64,000 bases of DNA, taken from assembly GCA_040877935.1 (NCBI GenBank), contig JBBDNB010000019.1, positions 60,785 to 124,784 on the forward strand, read 5' to 3'. Position numbers and translations under genes: made by a program. This document shows positions 53,973 through 62,540 of the stretch, piece by piece (within the stretch, counting starts at the first letter, position 1; each line of letters begins with the position of its first letter). A model generated the notes under the pieces. The model was given only the letters and a program-made list of their open reading frames with translations. It was not told where the DNA came from and searched no databases. The stretch is from Chitinophagales bacterium. GTDB lineage: Bacteria; Bacteroidota; Bacteroidia; Chitinophagales; CAIOSU01.

Positions 53973-55028
53973 TTACTCTATTATTTTCAGCTCAATTCTC
54001 CTGTTTAATTTTTTGCCGGTTTCAGTTGAATCTTCTGAAAATGGACGGGATGCTCCATAGCCTTTTACCTGAATTCTATCTGAATCAATTCCATTGTTAA
54101 TAAGGTACTGTTTAACCTCATTTGCTCTATTTATTGAAAGTTCGAGATTGTATACCGAATTGCCATCATCATCAGTGTGTCCTTCAATCAGGATTTTCAC
54201 ATCAGCTTTGTTATGCAGCCAGTTTTTAATCATGTTTAATTCAGGTATTGATTCATCTTTTAGTCTGTAAGAGGCTTTTTCAAAATAAATGTTTTCAAGG
54301 TTGAAGGTTTCCCCAGTGCTTAGTTTATCCATATTTTCGAGCCCATCTTCTTTGGCTGTGGGAATTAATGGTTCGACAAGTACATCATCAATCAATAGCA
54401 ATGAAACACCTTTCCCTTTTCTGTCCAGCATAATCATTTTAGTTTCCCGCTGCGGCTTGAAATTGCCAATATGAAAAAATAGCTCTCCACCTTGTGCAGT
54501 GAGTGTATCTGAAAGCAGTACCCAGGTATTTGTTTGTGTAGGTAAATCTTTTTCGCCCCACTCGATATCAGGAGGTGTATTTAAGCAGTTATCGCCAAAT
54601 ATATTTTGTTCATCGTTGGTGAATCTAATGCCAACTGAAGCGGGCAGTGATTTACTTCCAATTTTTGCAGCTACCCAAAATTGCACCAGGTATTTTTTAT
54701 CAGCTTCTAAGGCTGAAATCAATCTTCCTTGTGGATATTCCCAATGAGATCCACTAATGGAAGTTTGAGCATGAGAATAGCCTGAATGTGAAAATTGAGT
54801 ATGGTTGAAAGACAAAAGATCAGGAGTGCCGCTTGTTGCAGGATTCCAACCGTAAGAGTTGCTTAAATTGATATCCCAGTAAAAATTGCCGTAAAATACG
54901 CTGTGGTAATGATAAGTCACTACATTGGAATCTATGTATATTTCAAATCCCGGATTTACAACTAAGTTTTGACTGTATGTGCTATAAGATAATAGAGAAA
55001 AAAGACTTATTGTCGCTAATGCTTTCAT
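53973..55028 (-). CDS. Surface OmpA-family protein with carbohydrate-binding-like domain
   Basis: The 351 residues begin with a signal peptide (ends near YSQN). Residues about 20-210 form a jellyroll-like domain opening NLVVNPGFEIYID, as in secreted CBM-type modules, with SGSHWEYPQG and LSDTLTAQGGELFFHIGNF. The last 110 residues are OmpA (ILIEGHTDDDGNSVYNLEL, IQVKGYGASRPF, LNRRIELKII), which binds peptidoglycan. The protein probably spans outer membrane and periplasm, tying a surface module to the wall. A solo inverted-repeat end lies directly after the stop. Confidence 0.85.
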   Translation of the reverse strand: MKALATISLFSLLSYSTYSQNLVVNPGFEIYIDSNVVTYHYHSVFYGNFYWDINLSNSYGWNPATSGTPDLLSFNHTQFSHSGYSHAQTSISGSHWEYPQGRLISALEADKKYLVQFWVAAKIGSKSLPASVGIRFTNDEQNIFGDNCLNTPPDIEWGEKDLPTQTNTWVLLSDTLTAQGGELFFHIGNFKPQRETKMIMLDRKGKGVSLLLIDDVLVEPLIPTAKEDGLENMDKLSTGETFNLENIYFEKASYRLKDESIPELNMIKNWLHNKADVKILIEGHTDDDGNSVYNLELSINRANEVKQYLINNGIDSDRIQVKGYGASRPFSEDSTETGKKLNRRIELKIIE

Positions 55029-55107
55029 AGTATGAAATTACCTATGCTTTAGCTTCTAAAATCAGAAAACACTTCTTGAAATATTTTGAAAGGACTAAAA
55101 CAATGAA

Positions 55108-55126
55108 CTACTGCATAAACTGGGTT
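55108..55126 (-). repeat. Solo end of the AACCC...TAG family
   Basis: On the minus strand it reads AACCCAGTTTATGCAGTAG, close to the ends of the elements at 50636-50853 and 20597-20664. It lies in the 118-bp gap between the PUR-family gene and the OmpA gene. No partner end seen. Confidence 0.5.
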
Positions 55127-55146
55127 AGTTTCCTGGGTGCGATTAC

Positions 55147-55530
55147 TTAATCCTCCCACTTAGGTTCATCAGTAGATTTTTTATCATTATCAGAAGCATC
55201 TTTGTTTACAGGTTTCTTATACTCTTCAGATTCATCTTCAAAATCGTGATTGAACTCATCAAAATCGTATTCAGGGAGCAGTTCTTCCTTGATATGATTG
55301 ACCGTATCAGTCATTGCACTTAAGAATTTGTTGAAATCTTCCTTGTATAAGAAAATTTTGTGGCGTTCGTACCCATCATCATTAAAGCGCTTTTTGCTTT
55401 CCGTAATGGTAATAAAGTAATCGTTGGACTTTGTAGTCCTTACATCAAAGAAATAAGTTCTTCTTTTGCCGGCTCTGATTACTTTTGAAAACAGTCCTTC
55501 TTTGTTCTTGGAATTATTGTCTTGCTCCAC
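55147..55530 (-). CDS. PUR family (DUF3276) nucleic acid-binding protein
   Basis: The 127-residue protein has one PUR repeat (about residues 10-85): LFSKVIRAGKRRTYFFDVRTT, SNDYFITITESKKRF, RHKIFLYKEDFNKFLSAM. This is DUF3276, the bacterial form of the PUR-alpha fold known to bind single-stranded DNA or RNA. The last 35 residues are acidic and probably disordered (EEYKKPVNKDASDNDKK). It acts in the cytosol; target unknown. It is upstream of an OmpA gene on the same strand but separated by 118 bp. Confidence 0.92.
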   Translation of the reverse strand: MEQDNNSKNKEGLFSKVIRAGKRRTYFFDVRTTKSNDYFITITESKKRFNDDGYERHKIFLYKEDFNKFLSAMTDTVNHIKEELLPEYDFDEFNHDFEDESEEYKKPVNKDASDNDKKSTDEPKWED

Positions 55531-55605
55531 AGTGATTACCCTTTAAATACCATTTGAATAAGTACATTCACGCACAATTTAATTTATTTTGAAAAAAAAC
55601 AAAAA

Positions 55606-57396
55606 TTAAGTGCTTTGGATTTTTTCTTCTTCCTGCTGATGTTTATACATTTCATAGTATTTGCCCTTGCTTGAAATCAGGCTTTTATGTGTGCCAGACT
55701 CAATTACAGCTCCATCCTCAAGTACAATAATTTTATCAGGATCGAGCAAAGAAAAAATTCTATGTGTAATAATAATAGCCGTTTTATCCTTTAAAAAATC
55801 ACTAAGTGTGCTTAAAATGACTTTTTCAGTATTGGCATCTACAGCAGAAAGGCAATCATCCAGAATGATCAATTGAGGATTTTTGGCAAATGCACGGGCA
55901 AGCGAAATCCTTTGTTTTTGCCCACCGGAAAGCGTAACTCCCCGTTCACCCACAAGTGTATTATAGCCACGTGGCAATTCCATGATTTCATCGTGAATAG
56001 AAGCCCGTTTGGCAGCCTCTTTTACCAGTTCAATATCCGAAGTTTCCAGGCCAAAGCTGATGTTGTTTTCTATAGTATCTGAAAATAGAAAAACATCTTG
56101 TGGCACATAAGCTATTTGAGCGCGCAAGGCATCTAAATTTAAATCTTTAACAGGTGTTTTATCAATTAATATTTCACCGGAAGTGGCATCGTACATCCGC
56201 ATCAGCAATTCAGCAACAGTGGATTTTCCAGAACCTGTTTTTCCGACCACGGCCATTTTCTCCCCCGGCTTCAACTCAAATTCAATATCTCTCAAAGCCC
56301 TGATCCCCGTATCGGGATAGGTAAAAGAAACATTTTTAAAGGCAATAGCTCCCTTCAATTGAAATGCAGATGGATTTTTAGAAGAAATTTCGGGGGGGGT
56401 ATCCAAAAATTCATTGATCCTCTTTTGTGAAGCAGCAGCACGTTGAATAATGCTGGCTACCCAACCAATACTTGTTACCGGCCAGGTGAGCATATTTACA
56501 TAAATCACAAATTCAGCAACATTTCCCGGTGTAATCACACCCTGAATAACCTGAATCCCGCCAATATATATGGTTAAAATTGTGGAAATTCCAATCAGCA
56601 TAAGCATCATAGGAAAAAAGAAAGCTTCTACTCGTGCAAGTTTCAAGGCCTTTTCTTTGTACTCCTCACTCTCCTTATCAAAAAAACCGAGTATCTGTTT
56701 TTCCTGCACAAATGATTTTATAACTCGAATTCCTGAATAAACTTCTTGTGCCTCAGTTGTTAGTTTAGAAAGTTTTTGCTGAATTGCTTCACTGCGTTTA
56801 TTAATCAGGTTATTGATATAATAAATGCTTATGGACAAAATAGGGAGCGGTGTAAGCACATAAAATGTCAATTTGGGATTTACCGCTATCATTGCACTAA
56901 TTACCAGCACAAACAGCACCACAAGATTGATACTGTACATAATAGCCGGACCTAGGTACATACGTACTCTTGACACGTCTTCAGAAATACGCGACATTAA
57001 ATCACCCGTATTGTTTCTTCGGTAAAATGCAGTAGATAAAAATTGATAGTGTCGGTAAATTTCATTTTTAAGATCGTACTCAATAAACCTCGACATCACT
57101 ATAATAGTCTGGCGCATAAAAAACATAAAAAGCCCTTTGAGCACTGCCAGAAGTAAAACTATAAGTCCGAAAAACATCAGTGCTGTGCCAAATACACTAT
57201 AAAATTCCTCCTGGATTGAGAGTCCGTTAAAAAGCCGGTAAAAACCAATGTTTTCCTTTACAAGGTCAAAAGAATAACGAATGATACGTGGAGACAAAAC
57301 ACCAAAGTAATTGGAAACACTAACAAACAGTATCCCCAATAAAAGACGAAATTTATACTTCCTAAAGTATTTATTAAAAAAGAAAAGGTGCTTCAT
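55606..57396 (-). CDS. ABC exporter half-transporter (permease-ATPase)
   Basis: The 596-residue protein has a six-helix membrane domain (about 15-310) and an ATPase. Walker A is VGKTGSGKSTV near 384, the signature LSGGQKQRISLARA near 488 and Walker B LIILDDCLSAVD near 508. The catalytic glutamate after Walker B is Asp, a change seen in one subunit of heterodimeric exporters such as the YheI/MdlA type. It could therefore work with a second half-transporter that is not in the window. Substrate unknown. The second ATG (57396) is preferred to the one at 57411, which gives a short Cys-containing leader. Confidence 0.9.
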   Translation of the reverse strand: MKHLFFFNKYFRKYKFRLLLGILFVSVSNYFGVLSPRIIRYSFDLVKENIGFYRLFNGLSIQEEFYSVFGTALMFFGLIVLLLAVLKGLFMFFMRQTIIVMSRFIEYDLKNEIYRHYQFLSTAFYRRNNTGDLMSRISEDVSRVRMYLGPAIMYSINLVVLFVLVISAMIAVNPKLTFYVLTPLPILSISIYYINNLINKRSEAIQQKLSKLTTEAQEVYSGIRVIKSFVQEKQILGFFDKESEEYKEKALKLARVEAFFFPMMLMLIGISTILTIYIGGIQVIQGVITPGNVAEFVIYVNMLTWPVTSIGWVASIIQRAAASQKRINEFLDTPPEISSKNPSAFQLKGAIAFKNVSFTYPDTGIRALRDIEFELKPGEKMAVVGKTGSGKSTVAELLMRMYDATSGEILIDKTPVKDLNLDALRAQIAYVPQDVFLFSDTIENNISFGLETSDIELVKEAAKRASIHDEIMELPRGYNTLVGERGVTLSGGQKQRISLARAFAKNPQLIILDDCLSAVDANTEKVILSTLSDFLKDKTAIIITHRIFSLLDPDKIIVLEDGAVIESGTHKSLISSKGKYYEMYKHQQEEEKIQST

Positions 57397-57702
57397 GATT
57401 TTACAATTCAACTACCCTAACAGCAGTGCCAGGGATTCTGTTGGCTTGATTTTTAAATTTAATTAGTGAATCAAGCTTCATGCGCTATTCAAAAATGATT
57501 AGTTTTGCAGTGCAATTTGATTCACGGAGCTTATTGCAGAATAAGGTTTCGCAAATTTGGCGAATTTATTTTGTTCTTTTTTAAGAAGCTAAACTCTTGA
57601 CAGTAGAAAATCATTTTATTAATGAGTGGAAATTAAAGAACAAATAAGTTTAACACTTTATTCCTCATAAGCTTTTATTAAATCCAGGGCAAAATCAAAA
57701 CT
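57397..57702. other. Divergent intergenic region, 306 bp
   Basis: It lies between the ABC exporter (minus) and the leucine dehydrogenase (plus). The middle contains the repeat pair at 57530-57647 described separately. No clear TAnnTTTG box and no small ORF seen. Confidence 0.5.
57530..57647. repeat. Second copy of the AATAAGGT / TTATTTTGTTC unit
   Basis: AATAAGGT (57540-57547) and TTATTTTGTTC (57566-57576) occur with nearly the same spacing as in 22536-22586. TTCGC and GCGAA form a small hairpin between them. TTATTTTGTTCTTT pairs imperfectly with TTAAAGAACAAATAA near 57632-57646. The two copies share words and spacing but not full sequence. Confidence 0.5.
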
Positions 57703-58815
57703 ATGCAGACAGCTTCGGAAAATCTTACTTCAGTCCAACAAACTAACGGTCTTTTTGATCAATTAAACAATTATGAACACGAGCAGCTTGTTTTTTGTCA
57801 GGACAAGGCCACAGGATTAAAATGCATCATAGGCATTCACAATACTACATTAGGGCCAGCGCTTGGAGGCACACGCTTTTACAATTACAAAAATGAAGCC
57901 GATGCCATAACAGATGTACTGCGGCTTTCACGCGGCATGACCTATAAAAATGCGATTAGCGGTATCAATCTTGGTGGTGGAAAAGCCGTGATTATTGGAG
58001 ACCCTGCAAAACTATCCAATGAATTTTTGTGGCGTAGATATGGAAAGTTCATCGATAGTCTTCATGGAAAATACTACACAGCGGAAGATGTAGGCACAAG
58101 TATTCAGGATATGGAGTATGTCAGCCAGGAAACAGAATTTGTTGCCGGACTGCCCGATTTTCTCGGTGGTGGCGGAGATCCCTCTCCCGTAACTGCCTAT
58201 GGAGTTTATCTGGGTATCAAAGCAGGAGCAAAAAAGAAATTCGGCAGTGATGATTTGAGCAAATACAAAATACTTGTAGAAGGTGTGGGCAATGTCGGCT
58301 CACATTTATTGAGTTATTTATCAAAGGAAAATGCCAAAATCTACATTTGCGATGTGAATACAGCAAAACTAAAAGCTGCTGCTGAAAAATATGGAGCAGA
58401 AGTAGTTGCACTTGAAAATGCCCTGGATTTGGATATTGACATTTACGCTCCCTGTGCACTTGGAGCAAGTATCAATGATGAAAGTATCAGCCGGTTAAAA
58501 TGCGGGGTGATTGCAGGGGCAGCAAACAATCAATTAAAAAACGAGCAAGTTCATGCACAAATGCTTGTGGACAAAGACATTTTATACGCTCCTGATTTTC
58601 TGATCAATGCCGGTGGTGTGATCAATTGTTATGCAGAAGTAAACATCAAACCCTACAACAGGGATTATGCCTATCGCCTCACAGAATCAATATATGACAA
58701 AGCAATGTCTATATTCGAACAAGCAGAAAAATTAAAGATCACAACACACGAAGCAGCCTTCTTACTGGCTAAAAAAAGAATTCAATCTGTGGCGCAATTA
58801 AGGGCCGTAAGATAA
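57703..58815 (+). CDS. ldh: Leucine (branched-chain amino acid) dehydrogenase
   Basis: This enzyme oxidatively deaminates leucine and related amino acids to 2-oxo acids with NAD. The 370 residues match the family. Catalytic lysines lie at Lys82 (GMTYKNAISGINLGGGKAVI) and Lys94 in the same stretch. The NAD fold has LVEGVGNVGSHLLSYL near 193, then CDVNTAKL and CALGASINDESI. The late motif APDFLINAGGVINCYAEV is typical of Leu/Phe/Val dehydrogenases. It precedes nusB by 24 bp and may be co-transcribed. Confidence 0.93.
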   Translation: MQTASENLTSVQQTNGLFDQLNNYEHEQLVFCQDKATGLKCIIGIHNTTLGPALGGTRFYNYKNEADAITDVLRLSRGMTYKNAISGINLGGGKAVIIGDPAKLSNEFLWRRYGKFIDSLHGKYYTAEDVGTSIQDMEYVSQETEFVAGLPDFLGGGGDPSPVTAYGVYLGIKAGAKKKFGSDDLSKYKILVEGVGNVGSHLLSYLSKENAKIYICDVNTAKLKAAAEKYGAEVVALENALDLDIDIYAPCALGASINDESISRLKCGVIAGAANNQLKNEQVHAQMLVDKDILYAPDFLINAGGVINCYAEVNIKPYNRDYAYRLTESIYDKAMSIFEQAEKLKITTHEAAFLLAKKRIQSVAQLRAVR

Positions 58816-58839
58816 AAAACAGAGCGCAAGTACTATATT

Positions 58840-59772
58840 ATGTTAAGCCGAAGAAGTATCCGAATTAAAGTAATGCAAACTATTTATGCAACCGATCAGG
58901 GAGCAACACAAGACCTGTATTCAGCAGAAAAAGTGCTAAGAAAAAATCTGAAGCAAACCCTTGATCTTTTTTACTATCAGCTTTTGACAATATGTGAGAT
59001 CACAGATTTTAGCCTGAAATATGCGGAAATCATCAAATCCAGGCATATAAAACTAGACCTCGAAGAACGCCACTACACCAAAATTGAGCAGCATCCTTTT
59101 GTGCTTGAACTCAAAGAAAATGAGCATTTCAACAATTATGTAAAAAACAACAAGCTCGCTAAGTTTATAGATGAAGGAATTATACGGGAATTGTTCAGGC
59201 AGTTGCACGAAACTGATTTTTATAAAAATTATATGCTCGAATCGGGTGAAGAAGTTGAAAAAGAGGTATTGCTGAAGTTGTACAAAGATGTTATGCTTAC
59301 AAATGAACGTTATCAAGCTCACCTTGAAGAAAATTTCACCTATTTTGATGAAGACAACTCTTCTGTGAGGTACAGGTTGACTGATCTTTTAGAAACCCCT
59401 GAAAGTATGAAAAACAGTGTGTTTTTTGATCGTTTATACGACAAAAGTGACGCGGATTTTGCTATAGATTTACTGAACAATTACCGCAACAATCATCAGG
59501 ATTTTGAAGCACTGATCAAACCACAGCTTAAAAACTGGGACATACAGCGTATAGCCCGGCTCGATATTATCCTTATAAAATTAGCTCTGTGCGAACTTTT
59601 ACACTTTGATAATATCCCCGTAAAAGTAAGCATTAATGAATATATAGATATTTCTAAGCTCTATTCAACACCAAAAAGCCATGAATTTGTAAACGGAGTG
59701 ATAGACCGGCTCAGAAAAAAACTTGAAAAGGAGAAAAAAATTAAAAAAAGCGGTCGGGGTCTGTTAAGTTAG
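58840..59772 (+). CDS. nusB: Transcription antitermination factor NusB
   Basis: NusB joins NusE (S10) on the boxA of rRNA leaders to prevent early termination. The 310 residues are longer than the 140-residue E. coli form, as is usual in Bacteroidota, with an N-terminal extension. The conserved RNA-binding start MLSRRSIRIKVMQTIYATDQ and the C-terminal core (FDRLYDKSDADFAIDLLNNY, QRIARLDIILIKLALCELLHF, PVKVSINEYIDISKLYSTPKS, FVNGVIDRLRK) are clear. It opens the nusB-DUF1573-yajC-ybbR-coaE run seen in many Bacteroidota. Confidence 0.95.
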   Translation: MLSRRSIRIKVMQTIYATDQGATQDLYSAEKVLRKNLKQTLDLFYYQLLTICEITDFSLKYAEIIKSRHIKLDLEERHYTKIEQHPFVLELKENEHFNNYVKNNKLAKFIDEGIIRELFRQLHETDFYKNYMLESGEEVEKEVLLKLYKDVMLTNERYQAHLEENFTYFDEDNSSVRYRLTDLLETPESMKNSVFFDRLYDKSDADFAIDLLNNYRNNHQDFEALIKPQLKNWDIQRIARLDIILIKLALCELLHFDNIPVKVSINEYIDISKLYSTPKSHEFVNGVIDRLRKKLEKEKKIKKSGRGLLS

Positions 59773-59850
59773 GTTAACTTTACATCATACCTTTTGAAAT
59801 CAATTTTTACTTTTTTTACCTTCACACCATAAAACAAAAACTAAAAACCA

Positions 59851-60390
59851 ATGAAAAACCTATTATTATTAATCATGGCTGCATCATTAATCAGCTTTGT
59901 AGCATGCAACAATGAAAGCAGCAATTCAGAAGAAACTTCGGCCACTGAGGAAGAAACAACTGAAAAAGATCTTTCTACTGACTTGATTGACAACAATAAT
60001 ACCGCTTCAGAAACCGAAGCAGCTAAAGGTCCCACTACTGAAATCACTTTCGATTCTTACGATCATGATTTCGGACAGGTAGAAGCCGGAGATGTTGTTG
60101 AGCATACTTTTATGTTTACCAACACAGGAGAAAATGAATTGATTATTTCTGATGCAAAAGGATCTTGCGGCTGTACTGTACCTTACTATCCAAAAGAACC
60201 AATAGCTCCGGGAGAAACAGGTGAAATTAAAATTAAGTACGACTCTAAAGGTAAAAATGGTATGCAACGCAAAAATGTTACCATTACTGCCAATACTGAC
60301 CCAGGGAAAACTGTATTAAATATTCAAACAGAAGTACTGGGCGATCCTAATGCACAACAACAAAGTATCCAGGTACAACCTGGTTCATAA
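59851..60390 (+). CDS. DUF1573 lipoprotein
   Basis: The 179-residue product starts MKNLLLLIMAASLISFVAC, with lipobox FVAC, followed by an acidic Ser/Thr/Glu-rich linker of about 50 residues. The DUF1573 domain (about 68-165) has FDSYDHDFGQVEAGDVVEHT, FTNTGENELIISDAKGSCGC and APGETGEIKIKYDSKGKNG, an ASPM/SPD-2/Hydin-like Ig fold with the CGC motif. Location is the outer membrane or periplasm; role unknown. It lies between nusB and yajC in a conserved order. Confidence 0.9.
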   Translation: MKNLLLLIMAASLISFVACNNESSNSEETSATEEETTEKDLSTDLIDNNNTASETEAAKGPTTEITFDSYDHDFGQVEAGDVVEHTFMFTNTGENELIISDAKGSCGCTVPYYPKEPIAPGETGEIKIKYDSKGKNGMQRKNVTITANTDPGKTVLNIQTEVLGDPNAQQQSIQVQPGS

Positions 60391-60404
60391 ATTAAAAAAA
60401 TTAC

Positions 60405-60713
60405 ATGAACAATATAGTGTTATTACAAATGGGTGGGGAAGGCAGTGCCTTGCCCACTTTTATTTTCATGGGAGCCATTCTTTTAGTCATGTATTTTTTC
60501 ATGATTCGCCCTCAATCGAAAAAAGCCAAGGAGCAGAAAGCTTTTCAGGAAAGCCTAAAAAAAGGGGATAGGGTGGTTACTGCCGGTGGAATACATGGAA
60601 AAGTGGATAAGATTAGTGACGATACCGTTACTTTGGAAGTAGATCACAACAGCAGAATTACTGTGGAAAAATCTGTAGTTTCTTTTGAATACAGTAAAAA
60701 CCAGAATCAATAA
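60405..60713 (+). CDS. yajC: Preprotein translocase subunit YajC
   Basis: YajC is the small accessory subunit of the SecDF-YajC complex in the inner membrane. The 102 residues have one N-terminal helix (about 17-36, PTFIFMGAILLVMYFFMI) and then RPQSKKAKEQKAFQESLKKG, DRVVTAGGIHGKVDKISDD and a basic tail, all typical. It sits 14 bp after the DUF1573 gene and 11 bp before ybbR. Confidence 0.95.
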   Translation: MNNIVLLQMGGEGSALPTFIFMGAILLVMYFFMIRPQSKKAKEQKAFQESLKKGDRVVTAGGIHGKVDKISDDTVTLEVDHNSRITVEKSVVSFEYSKNQNQ

Positions 60714-60724
60714 GTTAAATTATT

Positions 60725-61666
60725 TTGAAAAATAAAAAGGGGAATTTTTTTTCCGGAAATACAGCTATACTTATCAAATGCTTGGGTATAGCTGTTTTGT
60801 TTTTCATTCTCACCAAATTGTCTAAAACTTATACAGCCACAGTACCTTTCAAAGTCAACTATACCTCTTTTCCTGAAAATCGCCTGCCTGCAATCCCGCT
60901 TAACAATGAAATTGAAATCACGGTAAAAACTACGGGTTTCAATTTGCTAAGTGCCATGATCCTGCAAAACAATGAAATTGATATTCCGCTTGATAATTTC
61001 CAGAATCAAAGTTTAATCCGCACCAATGAAAATCTCGCTTTTATCAACAGTTCGCTGAAAGAAGGTTATGAAGCAATTCATATTCGACCGGATACCCTTC
61101 CGCTTCATTTTTCAAAAAAAATCAGCAAAACAGTACCTGTCAAACTTATTGCAGACATCAGTTTTGCCAATCAATATGATGCTGTAGAAGAACTCCTTAT
61201 CCAGCCTACTTCAGTTAAAATTATTGGTGCTGAACCCGTGGTAAACGAAATTTCTTTTTGGCCTACTGATACATTAATCCTGAACAAACTAAAAGAAACA
61301 GCTGAAGGTTATATTCCCCTTAAGAATCCTGACTCAATTCAAATAGTTACCGAACCTAATACAATCAAATATTTACTGGTTGTGGAAGAGTTCACTGAAG
61401 GGGTAGTTACTGTTCCTGTAAAATTGCTCAACCAACCCAAAAACACTGAAATCATTATTTTTCCTAAAAAAGTAGAATTGCGCTACCAGGTAGGCTTAAG
61501 CAATTACGAGAAATCAAAAGATGAGTACTATGAAATTACAGCCGATTTTAAAGATGTAAATCTCTCCGAAAAAAAATCCATTGATCTGAAATTGGAATCC
61601 GCACCACTTTACATCAAAAAATACAAAATACACCCTGAAAGTGTGGATTTTATTATTTACAAATAA
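60725..61666 (+). CDS. YbbR-like domain protein
   Basis: The 313-residue protein has one N-terminal helix (about 15-32) and then repeated YbbR-like beta domains (about 35-310) such as TVPFKVNYTSFPENRLPA and VTVPVKLLNQPKNTEIIIFP, ending SVDFIIYK. In other bacteria YbbR proteins regulate the diadenylate cyclase CdaA, but no cdaA is next to it here. It is probably periplasmic, anchored in the inner membrane. The start is TTG, 11 bp after yajC; no nearer ATG fits the helix. Confidence 0.88.
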   Translation: MKNKKGNFFSGNTAILIKCLGIAVLFFILTKLSKTYTATVPFKVNYTSFPENRLPAIPLNNEIEITVKTTGFNLLSAMILQNNEIDIPLDNFQNQSLIRTNENLAFINSSLKEGYEAIHIRPDTLPLHFSKKISKTVPVKLIADISFANQYDAVEELLIQPTSVKIIGAEPVVNEISFWPTDTLILNKLKETAEGYIPLKNPDSIQIVTEPNTIKYLLVVEEFTEGVVTVPVKLLNQPKNTEIIIFPKKVELRYQVGLSNYEKSKDEYYEITADFKDVNLSEKKSIDLKLESAPLYIKKYKIHPESVDFIIYK

Positions 61667-61710
61667 AATGAATGATAAGCCAGTAAAGGGGAATAAAAAA
61701 CAATTAAGGA

Positions 61711-62310
61711 ATGCTTAAAGTAGGAATTACGGGTGGAATTGGCAGCGGAAAAACAACGGTCTGCAATATCTTCAAATCCATTGGCGTGCCGGTTTACAAT
61801 GCAGACAAGCGGGCAAAGGCATTGATGGAAACAGATGAAGCGTTAATCGGGAAAATCAAAGGCCTTTTTGGAAATAATATCTACAATGACAAAAACCTCA
61901 ACCGAAAGCAATTGGCTGAAATTGTATTCAATGATGCTGAAAAATTAAAAGCACTGAATGCACTTGTTCATCCCGCTGTAGGTAAAGATGCATTGCACTG
62001 GCAGGAAAAAATGGAAAAGGACGGCCATCCCTACACACTTAAAGAAGCTGCTTTACTTTTTGAAACAGGCAGTTATAAGGCACTGGATAAAATTATAGTA
62101 GTTGATGCACCTGAAAAACTGCGCATTCAAAGAGTGATGAAAAGAGATGCTGTTAGTGAAAAAGAGGTGCGGGCAAGAATGGATAAACAATGGCCGCAAA
62201 AACGCAAAAATGAGCTGGCAGATTATATCATTCATAATGATGGTGAAAATGTCTTGATACCTCAAATAAGAAAACTACACAAGCAATTGATAGAAATTGC
62301 AAAAAGATGA
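61711..62310 (+). CDS. coaE: Dephospho-CoA kinase
   Basis: CoaE phosphorylates dephospho-CoA to coenzyme A, the final step of the pathway. The 199 residues show the P-loop GITGGIGSGKTTVCNIF (6-22), YNADKRAKALM and LVHPAVGKDALHWQ, and the lid arginines in LRIQRVMKRDAVSEKEVRAR. The C-terminal DYIIHNDGE matches the family. It ends the nusB-coaE run. Confidence 0.95.
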   Translation: MLKVGITGGIGSGKTTVCNIFKSIGVPVYNADKRAKALMETDEALIGKIKGLFGNNIYNDKNLNRKQLAEIVFNDAEKLKALNALVHPAVGKDALHWQEKMEKDGHPYTLKEAALLFETGSYKALDKIIVVDAPEKLRIQRVMKRDAVSEKEVRARMDKQWPQKRKNELADYIIHNDGENVLIPQIRKLHKQLIEIAKR

Positions 62311-62400
62311 ATTGTTTTTCTGCATGCTTATACATTGTTATATAAATAATATACAGGCTTAATTAAAAGCTATAGAATCAGGGAAATTTTCTAAAAACAC

Positions 62401-62431
62401 TTTTGCAGGCAGCAAATAAAGCTTACCTTTG
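62401..62431 (+). promoter_or_regulatory. Promoter of the SRP RNA gene
   Basis: TTTTG (62401-62405), 18 nt, then TACCTTTG (62424-62431) fit the Bacteroidota -33/-7 pattern exactly. The predicted start, about 62436, coincides with the 5' end of the RNA stem. Confidence 0.8.
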
Positions 62432-62435
62432 CACT

Positions 62436-62533
62436 GGGCAAGTCTTACACGACCAGCTCCTGCTGAATCCCCCCAGGACCGGAAGGTAGCAAGGGTAGGT
62501 GGTTGAGCGGTGCGATGTAAGTAACTTGCCTAT
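62436..62533 (+). ncRNA. ffs: Signal recognition particle RNA (4.5S type)
   Basis: The RNA partners Ffh to target membrane proteins cotranslationally. The universally conserved domain IV is visible: CCCCCCAGGACCGGAAGGT, then AGCAAGGG (62470-62496), with the GGAA tetraloop and the asymmetric AGCA bulge. The ends close a long stem, GGCAAGT near 62437 with ACTTGCC ending at 62530, and CTTACA with TGTAAG. Length about 98 nt is the short bacterial form. A T-rich tail (TATTTTTATTT) follows, reaching the stop codon of the convergent mnmD gene. Confidence 0.93.
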
Positions 62534-62540
62534 TTTTATT

